Origin: Streptomyces sp. CBMA29
GTDB taxonomy: Bacteria > Actinomycetota > Actinomycetes > Streptomycetales > Streptomycetaceae
Length of the DNA stretch: 64,000 nt
NCBI RefSeq assembly: GCF_014596445.1
Contig: NZ_MECL01000224.1
Location: 62,001 to 126,000, forward strand
Reading direction: 5' to 3'
Under the pieces are notes generated by a model, which was given only the letters and a program-made list of their open reading frames with translations, made no database searches and was not told the origin of the DNA. A program made the translations under genes and the position numbers. The number at the start of each line of letters is the position of its first letter. Within the stretch, counting starts at the first letter, position 1. This document shows positions 34,023 through 42,569 of the stretch, in pieces.

Positions 34023-35033
34023 ATGCGGCTCGGACTCGCGCTCGGTTACTGGGGCCGCGGCCCGGACCCCGGCCATGTGGGGCTGGCGCAGGAGGCGGAA
34101 CGGCTGGGCTACGACTCGGTGTGGACCGCGGAGGCGTGGGGCTCGGACGCCTTCACCCCGCTCACCTGGATCGCCGCGCACACCAGCCGGATCAGGCTGG
34201 GCACGGGTATCGCGCAGATGGCGGCCCGCTCCCCCGCCGCCACCGCGATGCAGGCGCTCACCCTCGACCACCTCTCCGGCGGGCGGATGATGCTCGGCCT
34301 CGGCCTGTCGGGACCGCAGGTGGTGGAGGGCTGGTACGGCCGCCCGTTCCCGAGCAGTCCGCTGACCGCGACCCGCGAGTACGTGGACGTGATCCGCCAG
34401 GTGCTGCGCCGCGAGGCGCCGGTACGGCTGGACGGCCGCTTCCACGCGCTGCCGTACGCAGGTCCCGACGGCACGGGGCTCGGCCGCCCGCTGAAGCCCA
34501 TCACCCACCCGCTGCGCGCCGCCCTGCCGGTGCTGCTGGGCGCCGAGGGTCCCAAGAACATCGCTCAGACGGTACGGATCGCCGACGGCTGGCTGCCGCT
34601 GTACTGGTCGCCGTTCCGTACCGACGGCTACGACGCGCCGCTCGCCGACGCGCCCAAGGACTTCATGGTCGCCCCGCTGGTCCGCGCGCAGGTCTGCGCG
34701 GACCCGGCCGACGGGCTGCTCCCGGTCAAGGCGATGCTCGGCTTCTACATCGGCGGCATGGGCGCGCGCGGCCGTAATTTCCACGCCGAGCTGATGGGCC
34801 GGATGGGGTACGAGGAGGAGGCCGGGCGGATTCAGCGGCTCTTCGCCGAGGGCCGCCGCGAGGAGGCGGTGCACGCCGTGCCGGACGCCTTCGCCGACGA
34901 GATCTCGCTGGTCGGGCCGCGCGAACGGATCGCCGACCGGCTCGCGGCCTGGCGGTCGGGCCCGGTCACCGACCTGCTGGTGACCGCGCCCGACCGGGAG
35001 ACACTGCGGGTGCTGGCGGAGCTGAACGCCTAG
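34023..35033 (+). CDS. LLM-class F420-dependent oxidoreductase
   Basis: 336 residues from ATG 34023 with AGGAGG upstream. It has the luciferase-like barrel: RLGLALGYWGRGPDPGHVGLAQEAERLGYDSVWTAEAWG, RIRLGTGIAQMAARSPAATAM, and DHLSGGRMMLGLGLSGPQVVEGWYG. It closely resembles the M. tuberculosis KstR-regulon oxidoreductase Rv3520c. It should reduce or oxidise a lipid or sterol intermediate with coenzyme F420; the step is not established. Confidence 0.88.
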   Translation: MRLGLALGYWGRGPDPGHVGLAQEAERLGYDSVWTAEAWGSDAFTPLTWIAAHTSRIRLGTGIAQMAARSPAATAMQALTLDHLSGGRMMLGLGLSGPQVVEGWYGRPFPSSPLTATREYVDVIRQVLRREAPVRLDGRFHALPYAGPDGTGLGRPLKPITHPLRAALPVLLGAEGPKNIAQTVRIADGWLPLYWSPFRTDGYDAPLADAPKDFMVAPLVRAQVCADPADGLLPVKAMLGFYIGGMGARGRNFHAELMGRMGYEEEAGRIQRLFAEGRREEAVHAVPDAFADEISLVGPRERIADRLAAWRSGPVTDLLVTAPDRETLRVLAELNA

Positions 35034-35056
35034 CCTGACGGTCGGCTCCGGGTGCG

Positions 35057-35611
35057 TCAGCCGCCGATGTCCTTGAGCGAGGGCACGTTGTTGGTGACGT
35101 CCGCCCCCGCGCTCTTGCCCGCTTCCTTGACCTTGTTGATCACGTCGTCGAAGCTGTTCGCCGCCTGGTCGGTGGAGTCGCCCTTGCGGAGCTTGGACGG
35201 CAGGTCCTTGAGCGCGTCGATGCCCGCCGTCAGCGGTGCCACCGCCTTGCTCAGCGTGGGGTCGGCCTTGGCGTTCCCGGCCGCCGCCTTCAGCCTGTTG
35301 TACGCGAAGGTGCCCGCCAGACCGGCCTTGACCAGCGCGAAGGTCCGGCCGCTCGTGCCCTTCTTGAACTTGCCCGCCTTGTACGGCTTCACGATCCACT
35401 GGTACGTGGCCCCGGCCGCGAGGCCCGCGTTGGCGACGAAGCGCGTCTTGGCCAGCTTCTGCTTCTCGACGGTGCTGGTCGGCGACGCGCTCGGGTCCGA
35501 ACTCCCGGTCGACATGGAGTCCGTGGACTTGCCGCAGGCGGTCGCCGTGAAGAAGGTGACGGCGAGCAGGAGCGCGACGATCGTCCGGCGCAACGGGATG
35601 CCTGTCGGCAC
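35057..35611 (-). CDS. putative lipoprotein of unknown function
   Basis: 184 residues from GTG 35611, preceded by GGAGG; ATG 35632 is an alternative. The signal (RRTIVALLLAVTFFTATACGKS) ends in a lipobox-like TATAC, so the Cys is probably lipidated after export. The mature part is Lys/Ala-rich and helical (NRLKAAAGNAKADPTLSKAVAPL). No domain is recognised. Confidence 0.7.
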   Translation of the reverse strand: MPTGIPLRRTIVALLLAVTFFTATACGKSTDSMSTGSSDPSASPTSTVEKQKLAKTRFVANAGLAAGATYQWIVKPYKAGKFKKGTSGRTFALVKAGLAGTFAYNRLKAAAGNAKADPTLSKAVAPLTAGIDALKDLPSKLRKGDSTDQAANSFDDVINKVKEAGKSAGADVTNNVPSLKDIGG

Positions 35612-35796
35612 GGGGACCTCCGGGGGTGGCATTCGGACTACGGATGCGGGGGGTGCGTGGTCTTCGGCAGCATCACCCGGCCCCGGTCCGCCCGCCACTC
35701 GGGAGTTCTGGCCAGATCCTCACGCTTCGCGAGAACGCGCCGTCACCGCGGAATCGAAAGGAGTTTCAATCGCCTGAGCCGGGCAAGACGGTTGTC

Positions 35797-36084
35797 ATGG
35801 CCAGACGGTATGGCGGTAACCCCGCCGCGGCGATCATCCTCATCGTCGCAGACATCGCTGCACTGATCCTGATTCTGTGGATCTTCTTCTTCGTGTTCGA
35901 CGCCAACCGGGCGAACGACCTGGTCAACTGGGTCCATCACTCGGCGAATTGGCTCGCGGGCTGGTCGAAGGACCTGTTCACGGTGGACAACGCCAAGTGG
36001 CGCACCGTGCTCAACTACGGTCTGCCCGCAGCCGTCTACCTGCTGGTCGCGCACGCGGTGGCAGGCCGGGTCAACCGCGCCTGA
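35797..36084 (+). CDS. small membrane protein of unknown function
   Basis: 95 residues. One long hydrophobic helix (AAIILIVADIAALILILWIFFFVF) and a second near the C-terminus (GLPAAVYLLVAHAVAG). The loop between is Trp-rich (WVHHSANWLAGWSK). No family is known to the annotator. Confidence 0.7.
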   Translation: MARRYGGNPAAAIILIVADIAALILILWIFFFVFDANRANDLVNWVHHSANWLAGWSKDLFTVDNAKWRTVLNYGLPAAVYLLVAHAVAGRVNRA

Positions 36085-36099
36085 CGTACGGCACGCGCC

Positions 36100-37206
36100 T
36101 CAGCAGCAGCCCGTCCTGCCGGACGCCTCGGGCTCCAGCCCGACCGGCAGCCGTTCCCCGCTGAATACGGCGGTGGTCGCCTCGTCCCCCCCGAGCGCGG
36201 CCACCGCCAGCAGCACGGCGGCGGCGGTCCACGCGGTGCGCTCCACCGGCCAGACGGCGGCGTCGTCGTAGACGTACCCCGTCCAGTACAGGCCGTCGTC
36301 CGCCCGCAGATGCCGCATGTCGGCCAGCAGCCGTACGGCGCGGTCGGACTCGCCCACCGCCCAGAGCGCCAGGGCCAGTTCGGCGGTCTCGCCGCCGGTC
36401 ACCCACGGGTTGGGCACCACGCAGCGGACGCCGAGGCCCGGCACCACGAAGCGGGACCAGCCCTCCTCGATCCGCTCCAGCGCGCGGGGCCCGCGCAGCG
36501 CGCCGGACAGCACCGGGTAGTACCAGTCCATGGAGTAGCGGCTCTTGTCCAGGAACCGCTCCGGGTGGCTGCGGATCGCGTGCCCCAGCGCGCCGGTCGC
36601 CAACTCCCAGTCCGGCTGCGGCTCTTCGCGGTGTTCCGCGATGGCCAGCGCGCAGCGCAGCGCCTGATGGATCGACGAACTCCCGGTCAGCAGCGCGTCG
36701 GTGACGACTGCCCCGCCGTGCTCGGCCGCCTCCCGCTTCCAGCCGATCTGGCCGCCGGGCTGCTGGAGCCCCAGCACGAACTCCACCGCCGCGTGAACCG
36801 TCGGCCACAGCCGGTCCACGAACGCGTCGTCCCCGGTGGACAGATAGTGGTGCCACACGCCGACGGCGACGTACGCGCAGAAATTGGACTCCTGGCCGCG
36901 GTCGGTCGGCCGCTGCGGGTCGCCGTCCTGATAGGCGGCGTACCAGGACCCGTCCTCGTTCTGGTGCCTGGCCAGCCAGTCGTACGCGGCCAGCGCGCGC
37001 TCGTGCTCGCCCGCCGCGTCCAGCGCCATCGCCGCCTCGACGTGGTCCCACGGGTCCAGGTGGTGGCCGCGGAACCACGGGATCGCGCCGTCCTCGCGCT
37101 GGACCGCCGCGACGGCGTCCACCGTCGCCGCGGCCTGCTGCGCGGTGAGCACACCGGGCAGTGCCAGCCGCTCCGTGCGGTCCGGCCTCCGGCTGGGGTA
37201 CGTCAC
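36100..37206 (-). CDS. prenyltransferase/terpene-cyclase-like alpha-toroid protein
   Basis: 368 residues from GTG 37206, which overlaps the methyltransferase stop (GTGA). The repeats AVQREDGAIPWFRG, LARHQNEDGSWYAAY and VLGLQQPGGQIGWK are QW/PFTB-type motifs of squalene-hopene cyclase and prenyltransferase folds, but the protein is half the size of a cyclase and no DxDD motif is seen. It ends in two cysteines. It is the last gene of a glycosyltransferase-methyltransferase operon, so it may act on a lipid-linked glycoside; this is inference. Confidence 0.7.
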   Translation of the reverse strand: MTYPSRRPDRTERLALPGVLTAQQAAATVDAVAAVQREDGAIPWFRGHHLDPWDHVEAAMALDAAGEHERALAAYDWLARHQNEDGSWYAAYQDGDPQRPTDRGQESNFCAYVAVGVWHHYLSTGDDAFVDRLWPTVHAAVEFVLGLQQPGGQIGWKREAAEHGGAVVTDALLTGSSSIHQALRCALAIAEHREEPQPDWELATGALGHAIRSHPERFLDKSRYSMDWYYPVLSGALRGPRALERIEEGWSRFVVPGLGVRCVVPNPWVTGGETAELALALWAVGESDRAVRLLADMRHLRADDGLYWTGYVYDDAAVWPVERTAWTAAAVLLAVAALGGDEATTAVFSGERLPVGLEPEASGRTGCC

Positions 37207-37988
37207 TTGGCGGCGCCCGCGGCTTCGGTGTGCTCCGCCGCGCTTTCGATGGGGCTCGTCGCCGCTTCCACCGGCAGGTGCGGCTTGGTCGCGTAGGCCA
37301 CGAAGCTCTTGCCGATCAGCGGGTTGAGCGCCTGCTCGGCGACCCGGGTGGCCAGCGGTTTCTTCATGATGTCCCAGACCAGCAGCTTGTGGTACAGCTT
37401 CACCGGCAGCGCCTTGTCGTTGTCCACGCCGACCGCGCACTTGATCCACCAGTACGGCGCGTGCAGCCCGTGCGCGTGGTGCGTGCCGTACGGGCGCAGG
37501 CCCGCCTCCCGCATCCTGCCGAGCAGTTCGTCGGCCTTGTAGATGCGGATGTGGCCGCCTTCGACCTCGTGGTAGGCGTCCGACAGCGCCCAGCAGACCT
37601 TCTCCGGGCCGTAGCGCGGCACCGTGACCGCGATGCGCCCGCCGGGGCGCAGCACCCGCACCATTTCAGCGAGGACGCCCTTGTCGTCGGGGATGTGCTC
37701 CATCACCTCGGAAATGATGACGACGTCGAAGCTCTCGTCGGGGAAAGGGAGTTGGAGAGCGTCGCCCTCCATCGCCACCGCCGACGCGCCCTCCGGCGCC
37801 TCGCCCTCCTCCTTCATCGCCGCGAACCAGCGGGCGACTTCGCGGATCTCCTCGCCGTTCCTGTCCAGCGCCACCACGTGCGCTCCGCGCCGGTAGCACT
37901 CGAAGGCGTGGCGCCCGGCGCCGCATCCGAGGTCCAGCACGCGGTCGCCTGCGGCGAGCGGGAAACGGGTGAAGTCGACGGTCAGCAT
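37203..37988 (-). CDS. SAM-dependent methyltransferase
   Basis: 261 residues, Methyltransf_11 type. The SAM loop is VLDLGCGAGRHAFECYRRGA, followed by VVALDRN, EGDALQLPFPDESFDVVIISEVMEHI and VLRPGGRIAVTVPRYGPE. The C-terminal part has HAPYWWIKCAVG. It overlaps the downstream gene (GTGA) and shares base 37988 with the glycosyltransferase stop region. The acceptor is probably the glycolipid made by the neighbouring transferase; not shown by sequence. Confidence 0.85.
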   Translation of the reverse strand: MLTVDFTRFPLAAGDRVLDLGCGAGRHAFECYRRGAHVVALDRNGEEIREVARWFAAMKEEGEAPEGASAVAMEGDALQLPFPDESFDVVIISEVMEHIPDDKGVLAEMVRVLRPGGRIAVTVPRYGPEKVCWALSDAYHEVEGGHIRIYKADELLGRMREAGLRPYGTHHAHGLHAPYWWIKCAVGVDNDKALPVKLYHKLLVWDIMKKPLATRVAEQALNPLIGKSFVAYATKPHLPVEAATSPIESAAEHTEAAGAAK

Positions 37989-39778
37989 CAGCGGTTGCTC
38001 CCTACCGGGCCGGACTCAGTCTTGGGGGGCACGTCCCCCGTACGTTCACCTTGCGCAGCCGAGCGCCCCTCAGGGGCGCGGGAAACCGCACCGTCACCTT
38101 GCGCAAGTGGGCGCCCTTCAGGGGCGCGGGGAACTGCGCGCTCAGCCGACGCGGCGCCGCGGCTCACCGACCGCCCCAGCGGGGCAGACCCGGTCCGTTC
38201 CGCGACCACAGGCCCACGCGGCGGCAGCCGCGGATCGGATGCGGGCTCGCGGCCCTCCTGGGCGGCCCCGGCGCCAGAGGGCCGACCCGCACCGTCACCT
38301 TGCGCAAGTGGGCGCCCTTCAGGGGCGCGGGGAACTGCGCGCTCGGCCGACGCGGCGCCGCGGCTCACCGACCGCCCCAGCGGGGCAGACCCGGTCTGTT
38401 CCGCGACCACAAGCCCGGTGGCGGGTTGCTCGCGCAGTTCCCCGCGCCCCTTCGGGGCACGTCCCGGCTCCTCGCGCCCACGCGGCGGCAGCCGCGGATC
38501 GGGGGCGGGCTCGCGGACCTGGGAGGCGGAGGCGATCACTTCGCGGTACAGGGCCACCGTCGCCTCGGCGGCCCGCTCCCATGTGAAGTGGGCCAGGACG
38601 CGGGCGCGGCCGGCGGCGGCGAGCCGCTTGCGAAGGTCGGGGTCGGACAGGAGGCGGTCGAGGGCGGCGGCGAGGGCGCCGGCGTCGCCGGGTAGCGCCG
38701 CCAGGCAGGTCTCGCCGTCGGGCCCGGCGACCTCGGGGATGGCGCCGCCGGTGGTGGCGACCAGCGCGGTGCCGGTGGCCATCGCCTCGGCGGCGGGCAG
38801 CGAGAAGCCCTCGTAGAGCGACGGCACGCAGGCGGCCTCGGCGCCGCGCAGCAGGTCGACCAGCTCGGCGTCGCTGATGCCCTTGACGAATGCGACGGCG
38901 TCCTCGAGGCCGAAGTCGGCGATGGCCTCGGCGACGGGCCCCTTCTCGGGCCGTTTGCCGACGACGACGAGATGGGCGTACGGCCGCTGCGCCCGTACCT
39001 TGGCGAGCGCCTCGATCAGGAAGACCAGGCCCTTGAGGGGCACGTCGGCGCTCGATGTGGTGACGATCCGGCCGGGCACTTCGGCCACGGAGGGGTCGGG
39101 CGAGAAGAGCCGGGCGTCGGCGCCGATCGGGACGGCGCGGATCCGGTCCGGCCGTACGCCCAGGTCCTCGATGATCTCGTCGCGCGAGGAGCCGGAGACG
39201 GTCACCACGGACGGCAGGCGGCGGGCCACCCGCTTCTGCATCTGCGTGAAGCCGTACCAGCGGCGTACCGACAGCCGTCGCTTCCAGTCCTGGGCCGCGG
39301 CCAGGTCCAGGCGGCGGTCCACGGTGATGGGGTGGTGGATCGTGGTGACCAGCGGCAGGCCGAGGCCGAGCAGCCCGTATCCGAGCGTCTGATTGTCGTG
39401 GACGACGTCGAACTCGGCCCGGCGGGCGGCGAGATGGCGCCGGGCACGCAGGCTGAAAGTGAGCGGTTCCGGGAAGCCGCCGGTCCACATGGTGGCGACT
39501 TCGAGGGCGTCGACCCAGTCGCGGTACTCGCCGCGCCCCGGCGTACGGAAGGGGTCCGGCTGCCGGTACAGGTCGAGGCTGGGCAGCTCGGTGAGGGTGA
39601 CGCCCTCGCCGACCGCGTCCAGCACGGGGTAGGGCTGCGCGGCGATCACCTCGACGCTGTGGCCGAGCGCGGCCAGCTCGCGGGACAGGTGCCGGACGTA
39701 CACGCCCTGGCCGCCGCAGAAGGGATTTCCCTTGTAGCTGAGCAGGGCAATCCGCAGCGGCCCGGCCTGTGAGGTCAC
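37988..39778 (-). CDS. family 4 glycosyltransferase with a repeat-derived tail
   Basis: 596 residues. The first 430 are a GT-B enzyme: FCGGQGVYVRHLSRELAALGH near the N-terminus, VGKRPEKGPVAEAIADFGLE, and the donor site VPSLYEGFSLPAAEAMATGTALVAT. It should transfer a sugar from an activated donor in the cytoplasm. The last 165 residues are unlike the family: they are coded by GC-rich sequence of the common streptomycete intergenic type, with a 201-base in-frame duplication. The tail is probably disordered and dispensable. A KstR-like site lies upstream, shared with kstR. Confidence 0.87.
   Translation of the reverse strand: MTSQAGPLRIALLSYKGNPFCGGQGVYVRHLSRELAALGHSVEVIAAQPYPVLDAVGEGVTLTELPSLDLYRQPDPFRTPGRGEYRDWVDALEVATMWTGGFPEPLTFSLRARRHLAARRAEFDVVHDNQTLGYGLLGLGLPLVTTIHHPITVDRRLDLAAAQDWKRRLSVRRWYGFTQMQKRVARRLPSVVTVSGSSRDEIIEDLGVRPDRIRAVPIGADARLFSPDPSVAEVPGRIVTTSSADVPLKGLVFLIEALAKVRAQRPYAHLVVVGKRPEKGPVAEAIADFGLEDAVAFVKGISDAELVDLLRGAEAACVPSLYEGFSLPAAEAMATGTALVATTGGAIPEVAGPDGETCLAALPGDAGALAAALDRLLSDPDLRKRLAAAGRARVLAHFTWERAAEATVALYREVIASASQVREPAPDPRLPPRGREEPGRAPKGRGELREQPATGLVVAEQTGSAPLGRSVSRGAASAERAVPRAPEGRPLAQGDGAGRPSGAGAAQEGREPASDPRLPPRGPVVAERTGSAPLGRSVSRGAASAERAVPRAPEGRPLAQGDGAVSRAPEGRSAAQGERTGDVPPKTESGPVGSNR
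38087..38415. repeat. 201-base in-frame duplication within the glycosyltransferase tail
   Basis: Segments starting at 38087 and 38288 are nearly identical over about 125 bases; the offset is 201 bases (67 codons). Both contain the streptomycete motif GGGGCGCGGGGAACTGCGCG. A second shared piece, CACGCGGCGGCAGCCGCGG, is at 38216 and 38479. Confidence 0.8.
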
Positions 39779-39834
39779 TCCGGCCCCCTTCTGAGTCGCG
39801 ATTGAGCCGGAGCGTAACCGCTGTCGCGCTAATC

Positions 39835-39848
39835 TAGAACAAGTTTCA
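39835..39848. promoter_or_regulatory. KstR-type operator between glycosyltransferase and kstR
   Basis: TAGAACAAGTTTCA fits TNNAACNNGTTNNA. It lies in the divergent gap and suggests autoregulation of kstR and possibly control of the glycosyltransferase operon. Confidence 0.65.
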
Positions 39849-40066
39849 GACTTGATGGTACAGAAAGCCAGTCCACCGGCCGCCGGACGGTCGGATCACG
39901 CCGCCGGGGGCGGGGCCCGGTGCGGGCCGAGGGTGACTCGCACCACGTCACCCGCCCTGCCATCATGCACGCAGCGCGGGACACCGGCGGCACGGGCCGA
40001 CCGGCCCGCGGATCGGCACCGAGACGGGCACGGAAACGGGTACGGGAACGGCACGGGATGGGACAC

Positions 40067-40717
40067 ATGAGCACTGACTCCAAGCCGTCCAGCCCGCCTC
40101 TTCCGCGCGTACCCTCGCACTCCCCCGCGCCGCACTCGCCGCCGCTGACGGAGCGGCAGGAGGCGCGGCGGCGCCGCATCCTGCACACCAGCGCGCAGCT
40201 CGCCTGCCGGGGCGGTTTCGACGCCGTGCAGATGCGGGAGGTCGCCGAGACGTCGGGCGTCGCGCTCGGCACGCTCTACCGCTACTTCCCCTCCAAGATC
40301 CACCTGCTGGTCGCGACCATGCAGGACCAGCTCGGGCAGTTGCACGGGACGCTGCGCAAGCGGCCCCCGGTGGCGGCCGAGCCGGCCGACCGGGTCGCGG
40401 AGACCTTGATGCGGGCCTTCCGCGCGATGCAGCGCGAGCCGCATCTGGCCGACGCGATGGTGCGCGCCCTCACCTTCGCCGACCGCTCGGTCAGCGCCGA
40501 GGTCGACACCGTCTCGCGGCTGACCACCGCGATCATCCTGGACGCGATGGGCCTGGACGCGCCCCCCACGGCCGAGCAGCTCTCGGCCGTCCGGGTCATC
40601 GAGCACACCTGGCACTCCGCGCTGGTCACCTGGCTCTCCGGCCGGGCCTCGATCGCCCAGGTGAAGATCGACATCCAGACGGTCTGCCGCCTGATCGACC
40701 TGACGTCCCCCGAGTAG
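40067..40717 (+). CDS. kstR: KstR-like TetR repressor of steroid catabolism
   Basis: 216 residues from ATG 40067; upstream in-frame starts (40058, GTG 39920) are possible. The helix-turn-helix region reads RRRRILHTSAQLACRGGFDAVQMREVAETSGVALGTLYRYFPSKIHLLVATM, very like mycobacterial KstR (VQMRAVADRADVAVGTLYRYFPSKVHLLV). The C-terminal half keeps AMQREPHLADAMVRALTFAD and TWHSALVTWLSGRAS. KstR is released from DNA by steroid-CoA thioesters. Operator-like sites in this window before itself, maoC and fadA5 support the call. Confidence 0.85.
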   Translation: MSTDSKPSSPPLPRVPSHSPAPHSPPLTERQEARRRRILHTSAQLACRGGFDAVQMREVAETSGVALGTLYRYFPSKIHLLVATMQDQLGQLHGTLRKRPPVAAEPADRVAETLMRAFRAMQREPHLADAMVRALTFADRSVSAEVDTVSRLTTAIILDAMGLDAPPTAEQLSAVRVIEHTWHSALVTWLSGRASIAQVKIDIQTVCRLIDLTSPE

Positions 40718-40779
40718 CGCCCGCGCGGGCGCGGCCCGGGGGCGCCCCTGGCCGCGCCCGGCCGAAGATCCCGGCCAAC

Positions 40780-40827
40780 GATCCCGAGCGAAGATCACGG
40801 GCGAAGATCACGGGCGAGATCACGGCC
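40780..40827. repeat. 13-14 base tandem repeat after kstR
   Basis: Units of GCGAAGATCACGG occur three times with small variation. They lie in the 400-base gap between kstR and the XRE gene, which otherwise shows no gene. Confidence 0.55.
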
Positions 40828-41013
40828 GCCTCCGGCCGCCACCGCCCGGCGACCGGGGCCTCACCGGCCCTTCACGGGAACTTCACCGGGTCCTCGCCGA
40901 CCCGTCGCCCGCCGTACCGTCGGAGCGGGATCTCCGGTAACCGGATACCCGGTCAACGCACGTACACCTCAAGGGAGTTGACTGTCCGCGTGCGCGGAAG
41001 CGCGCGCAGCATA

Positions 41014-41031
41014 TGGGGCAATAATGCCCCA
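41014..41031. promoter_or_regulatory. palindrome upstream of the XRE gene
   Basis: TGGGGCA-ATAA-TGCCCCA is perfect over 7+7 bases and lies about 90 bases before ATG 41122. It may be an operator for the XRE protein or a leader hairpin. Confidence 0.5.
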
Positions 41032-41121
41032 CTGCAACCTTGTCTCCGAAATTTCCAGAAACGATCTGGACCCCGCGTGAGCGGAACGGCAGACTCGGAA
41101 CCACCATTCAGAAGGGACACC

Positions 41122-41976
41122 ATGCCGCTCAGAAGCACCGCAACCGCCCGCCAGGAGCGCCTCGGTGCGGAGCTACGGAAAATGCGGGAAGCCGCAGCGA
41201 TCACCGCGCGCGACACCGCGCGGCTGCTCGGCACCGACCCGGCGAAGGTGAGCCACATCGAGGCCGGGCGGCTCGGCGTGAGCGAGGAGCGGTTACGCAG
41301 ACTCGCGGCGTTCTACGAGTGCGGCGACACCGCGCTGATCGACGCGCTCGTGGTCATGGCCAACAGCCAGGGCCGCAAGGGCTGGTGGGAGACCTACCGT
41401 GGCGTCGTACCGGCCGGGCTGCTGGACATCGCCGAGCTCGAACACCACGCCACCCGGCTCCGTACCATCCAGATCACCCACATTCCGGGTGTGTTCCAGA
41501 CCGAGGACTACACCCGTACGGTCTTCGGCTACGCCATCCCGCCGTTGCCCGACAACGAGCTTGAGGCGCGGGTGGCCCAGCGCATGGAGCGTTCGGGAGT
41601 GCTCTACCGGGAGACGGCGCCGCCGTACGAGGCGCTGATCCACGAGGCCGCGCTGCGTATGCGGTTCGGCGGCGGGAAGGTGGCGCGCGCCCAGCTCGAA
41701 CACATCCAGGAGCTGAGCCATCTGCCGCACATCAGCGTGCGGGTGATCCCCTTCGCGGTGGACGGTCACATAGGTTCCGGCCACGCGATGCTCTACGCGA
41801 GCGGTCCGGTACGGCCGCTCGACACCGTTCAGATCGACTCCGCACACGGCATCAGTTTTCTGCACGCGGCACCGCATCTGTCCAATTACCGCGTGCTCTA
41901 CAACACTCTCGCGGAGGTTGCGCTGGATCAGTCCCGGTCACGGGACTTCATCCGCGACATCTCCCAAGACCTCTGA
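41122..41976 (+). CDS. XRE-family regulator with DUF5753, contains a TTA codon
   Basis: 284 residues from ATG 41122. The helix-turn-helix is LGAELRKMREAAAITARDTARLLGTDPAKVSHIEAGRLG and the rest is DUF5753 (HIPGVFQTEDYTRTVFGYAI, HEAALRMRFGG, PLDTVQIDSAHG). Codon 58 is TTA (41293-41295), which in streptomycetes makes translation depend on the developmentally timed bldA tRNA. It is followed 11 bases later by a DUF397 gene; no ATPase gene is next to it. Confidence 0.9.
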   Translation: MPLRSTATARQERLGAELRKMREAAAITARDTARLLGTDPAKVSHIEAGRLGVSEERLRRLAAFYECGDTALIDALVVMANSQGRKGWWETYRGVVPAGLLDIAELEHHATRLRTIQITHIPGVFQTEDYTRTVFGYAIPPLPDNELEARVAQRMERSGVLYRETAPPYEALIHEAALRMRFGGGKVARAQLEHIQELSHLPHISVRVIPFAVDGHIGSGHAMLYASGPVRPLDTVQIDSAHGISFLHAAPHLSNYRVLYNTLAEVALDQSRSRDFIRDISQDL

Positions 41977-41987
41977 AAGGCCCGCCG

Positions 41988-42173
41988 ATGATCGCGCCCG
42001 CGCCGCTCGTTTGGCAGAAGTCCACGTACTCGCAGGAACAGGGCGAGTGCGTCGAGCTGGCCGAGGACGGCGGCGCGGTCCTGCTCCGCGAGAGCGACGA
42101 CCCAGGGGTCGTGCTGTGTACGACCCCGACCGCGCTGGCCCGCTTTCTGCGGGCCATCAAACGCGGCGGATGA
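41988..42173 (+). CDS. DUF397 protein
   Basis: 61 residues: WQKSTYSQEQGECVELAEDGGAVLLRESDDPG and ALARFLRAIKRG fit the family. It is the small partner of the preceding XRE regulator. Confidence 0.87.
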   Translation: MIAPAPLVWQKSTYSQEQGECVELAEDGGAVLLRESDDPGVVLCTTPTALARFLRAIKRGG

Positions 42174-42282
42174 GGCGGGGGCGGTCCCGGGCTGTCGTGG
42201 CCGGCCCGGCCCCGCAAGGCCAGGCCCGGTCCGATGCGGCCCGGTGCGGCCCGCTGCGGCCCCGCAAGGGTGACGACGGGTA

Positions 42283-42308
42283 GCCCGGCCGGGTGATTCC
42301 GGCCGGGC
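42283..42308. terminator. bidirectional terminator between DUF397 and ferredoxin
   Basis: A perfect 10-bp stem GCCCGGCCGG/CCGGCCGGGC with a 6-base loop lies between convergent genes. Confidence 0.65.
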
Positions 42309-42332
42309 GGGCTGTTCACACCGTCCGTCCGG

Positions 42333-42569
42333 TCACTCCTCCGGCGGGAAGACCGGCTCTCCCGACCCCTGCACGGTCAGGGTGATGGCCTCCACCGGGC
42401 AGCTCTCGGCTGCCGCGAGAAGGCCCTCCGAGGCGTCCGCCTCCGCCTCCACCGCGCGGGACTGGCGGGGCACGCCGCCCAGCACGAAGGCGCCGGGGGC
42501 GCCGGTCGCGCACAGTCCCGAGCCGATGCAGACGGAGCGGTCCACGTCCACGTGCCAGCGGTCGCCCAT
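42333..42569 (-). CDS. ferredoxin, 3Fe-4S type
   Basis: 78 residues. The cluster ligands are in DRSVCIGSGLCATGAPGAF and ESCPVEAITL, the three-Cys pattern of small ferredoxins that feed electrons to cytochromes P450. Its ATG shares one base with the aldehyde dehydrogenase stop (TGATG), so the two are coupled. CYP125 at 47023 is a likely client. Confidence 0.88.
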   Translation of the reverse strand: MGDRWHVDVDRSVCIGSGLCATGAPGAFVLGGVPRQSRAVEAEADASEGLLAAAESCPVEAITLTVQGSGEPVFPPEE

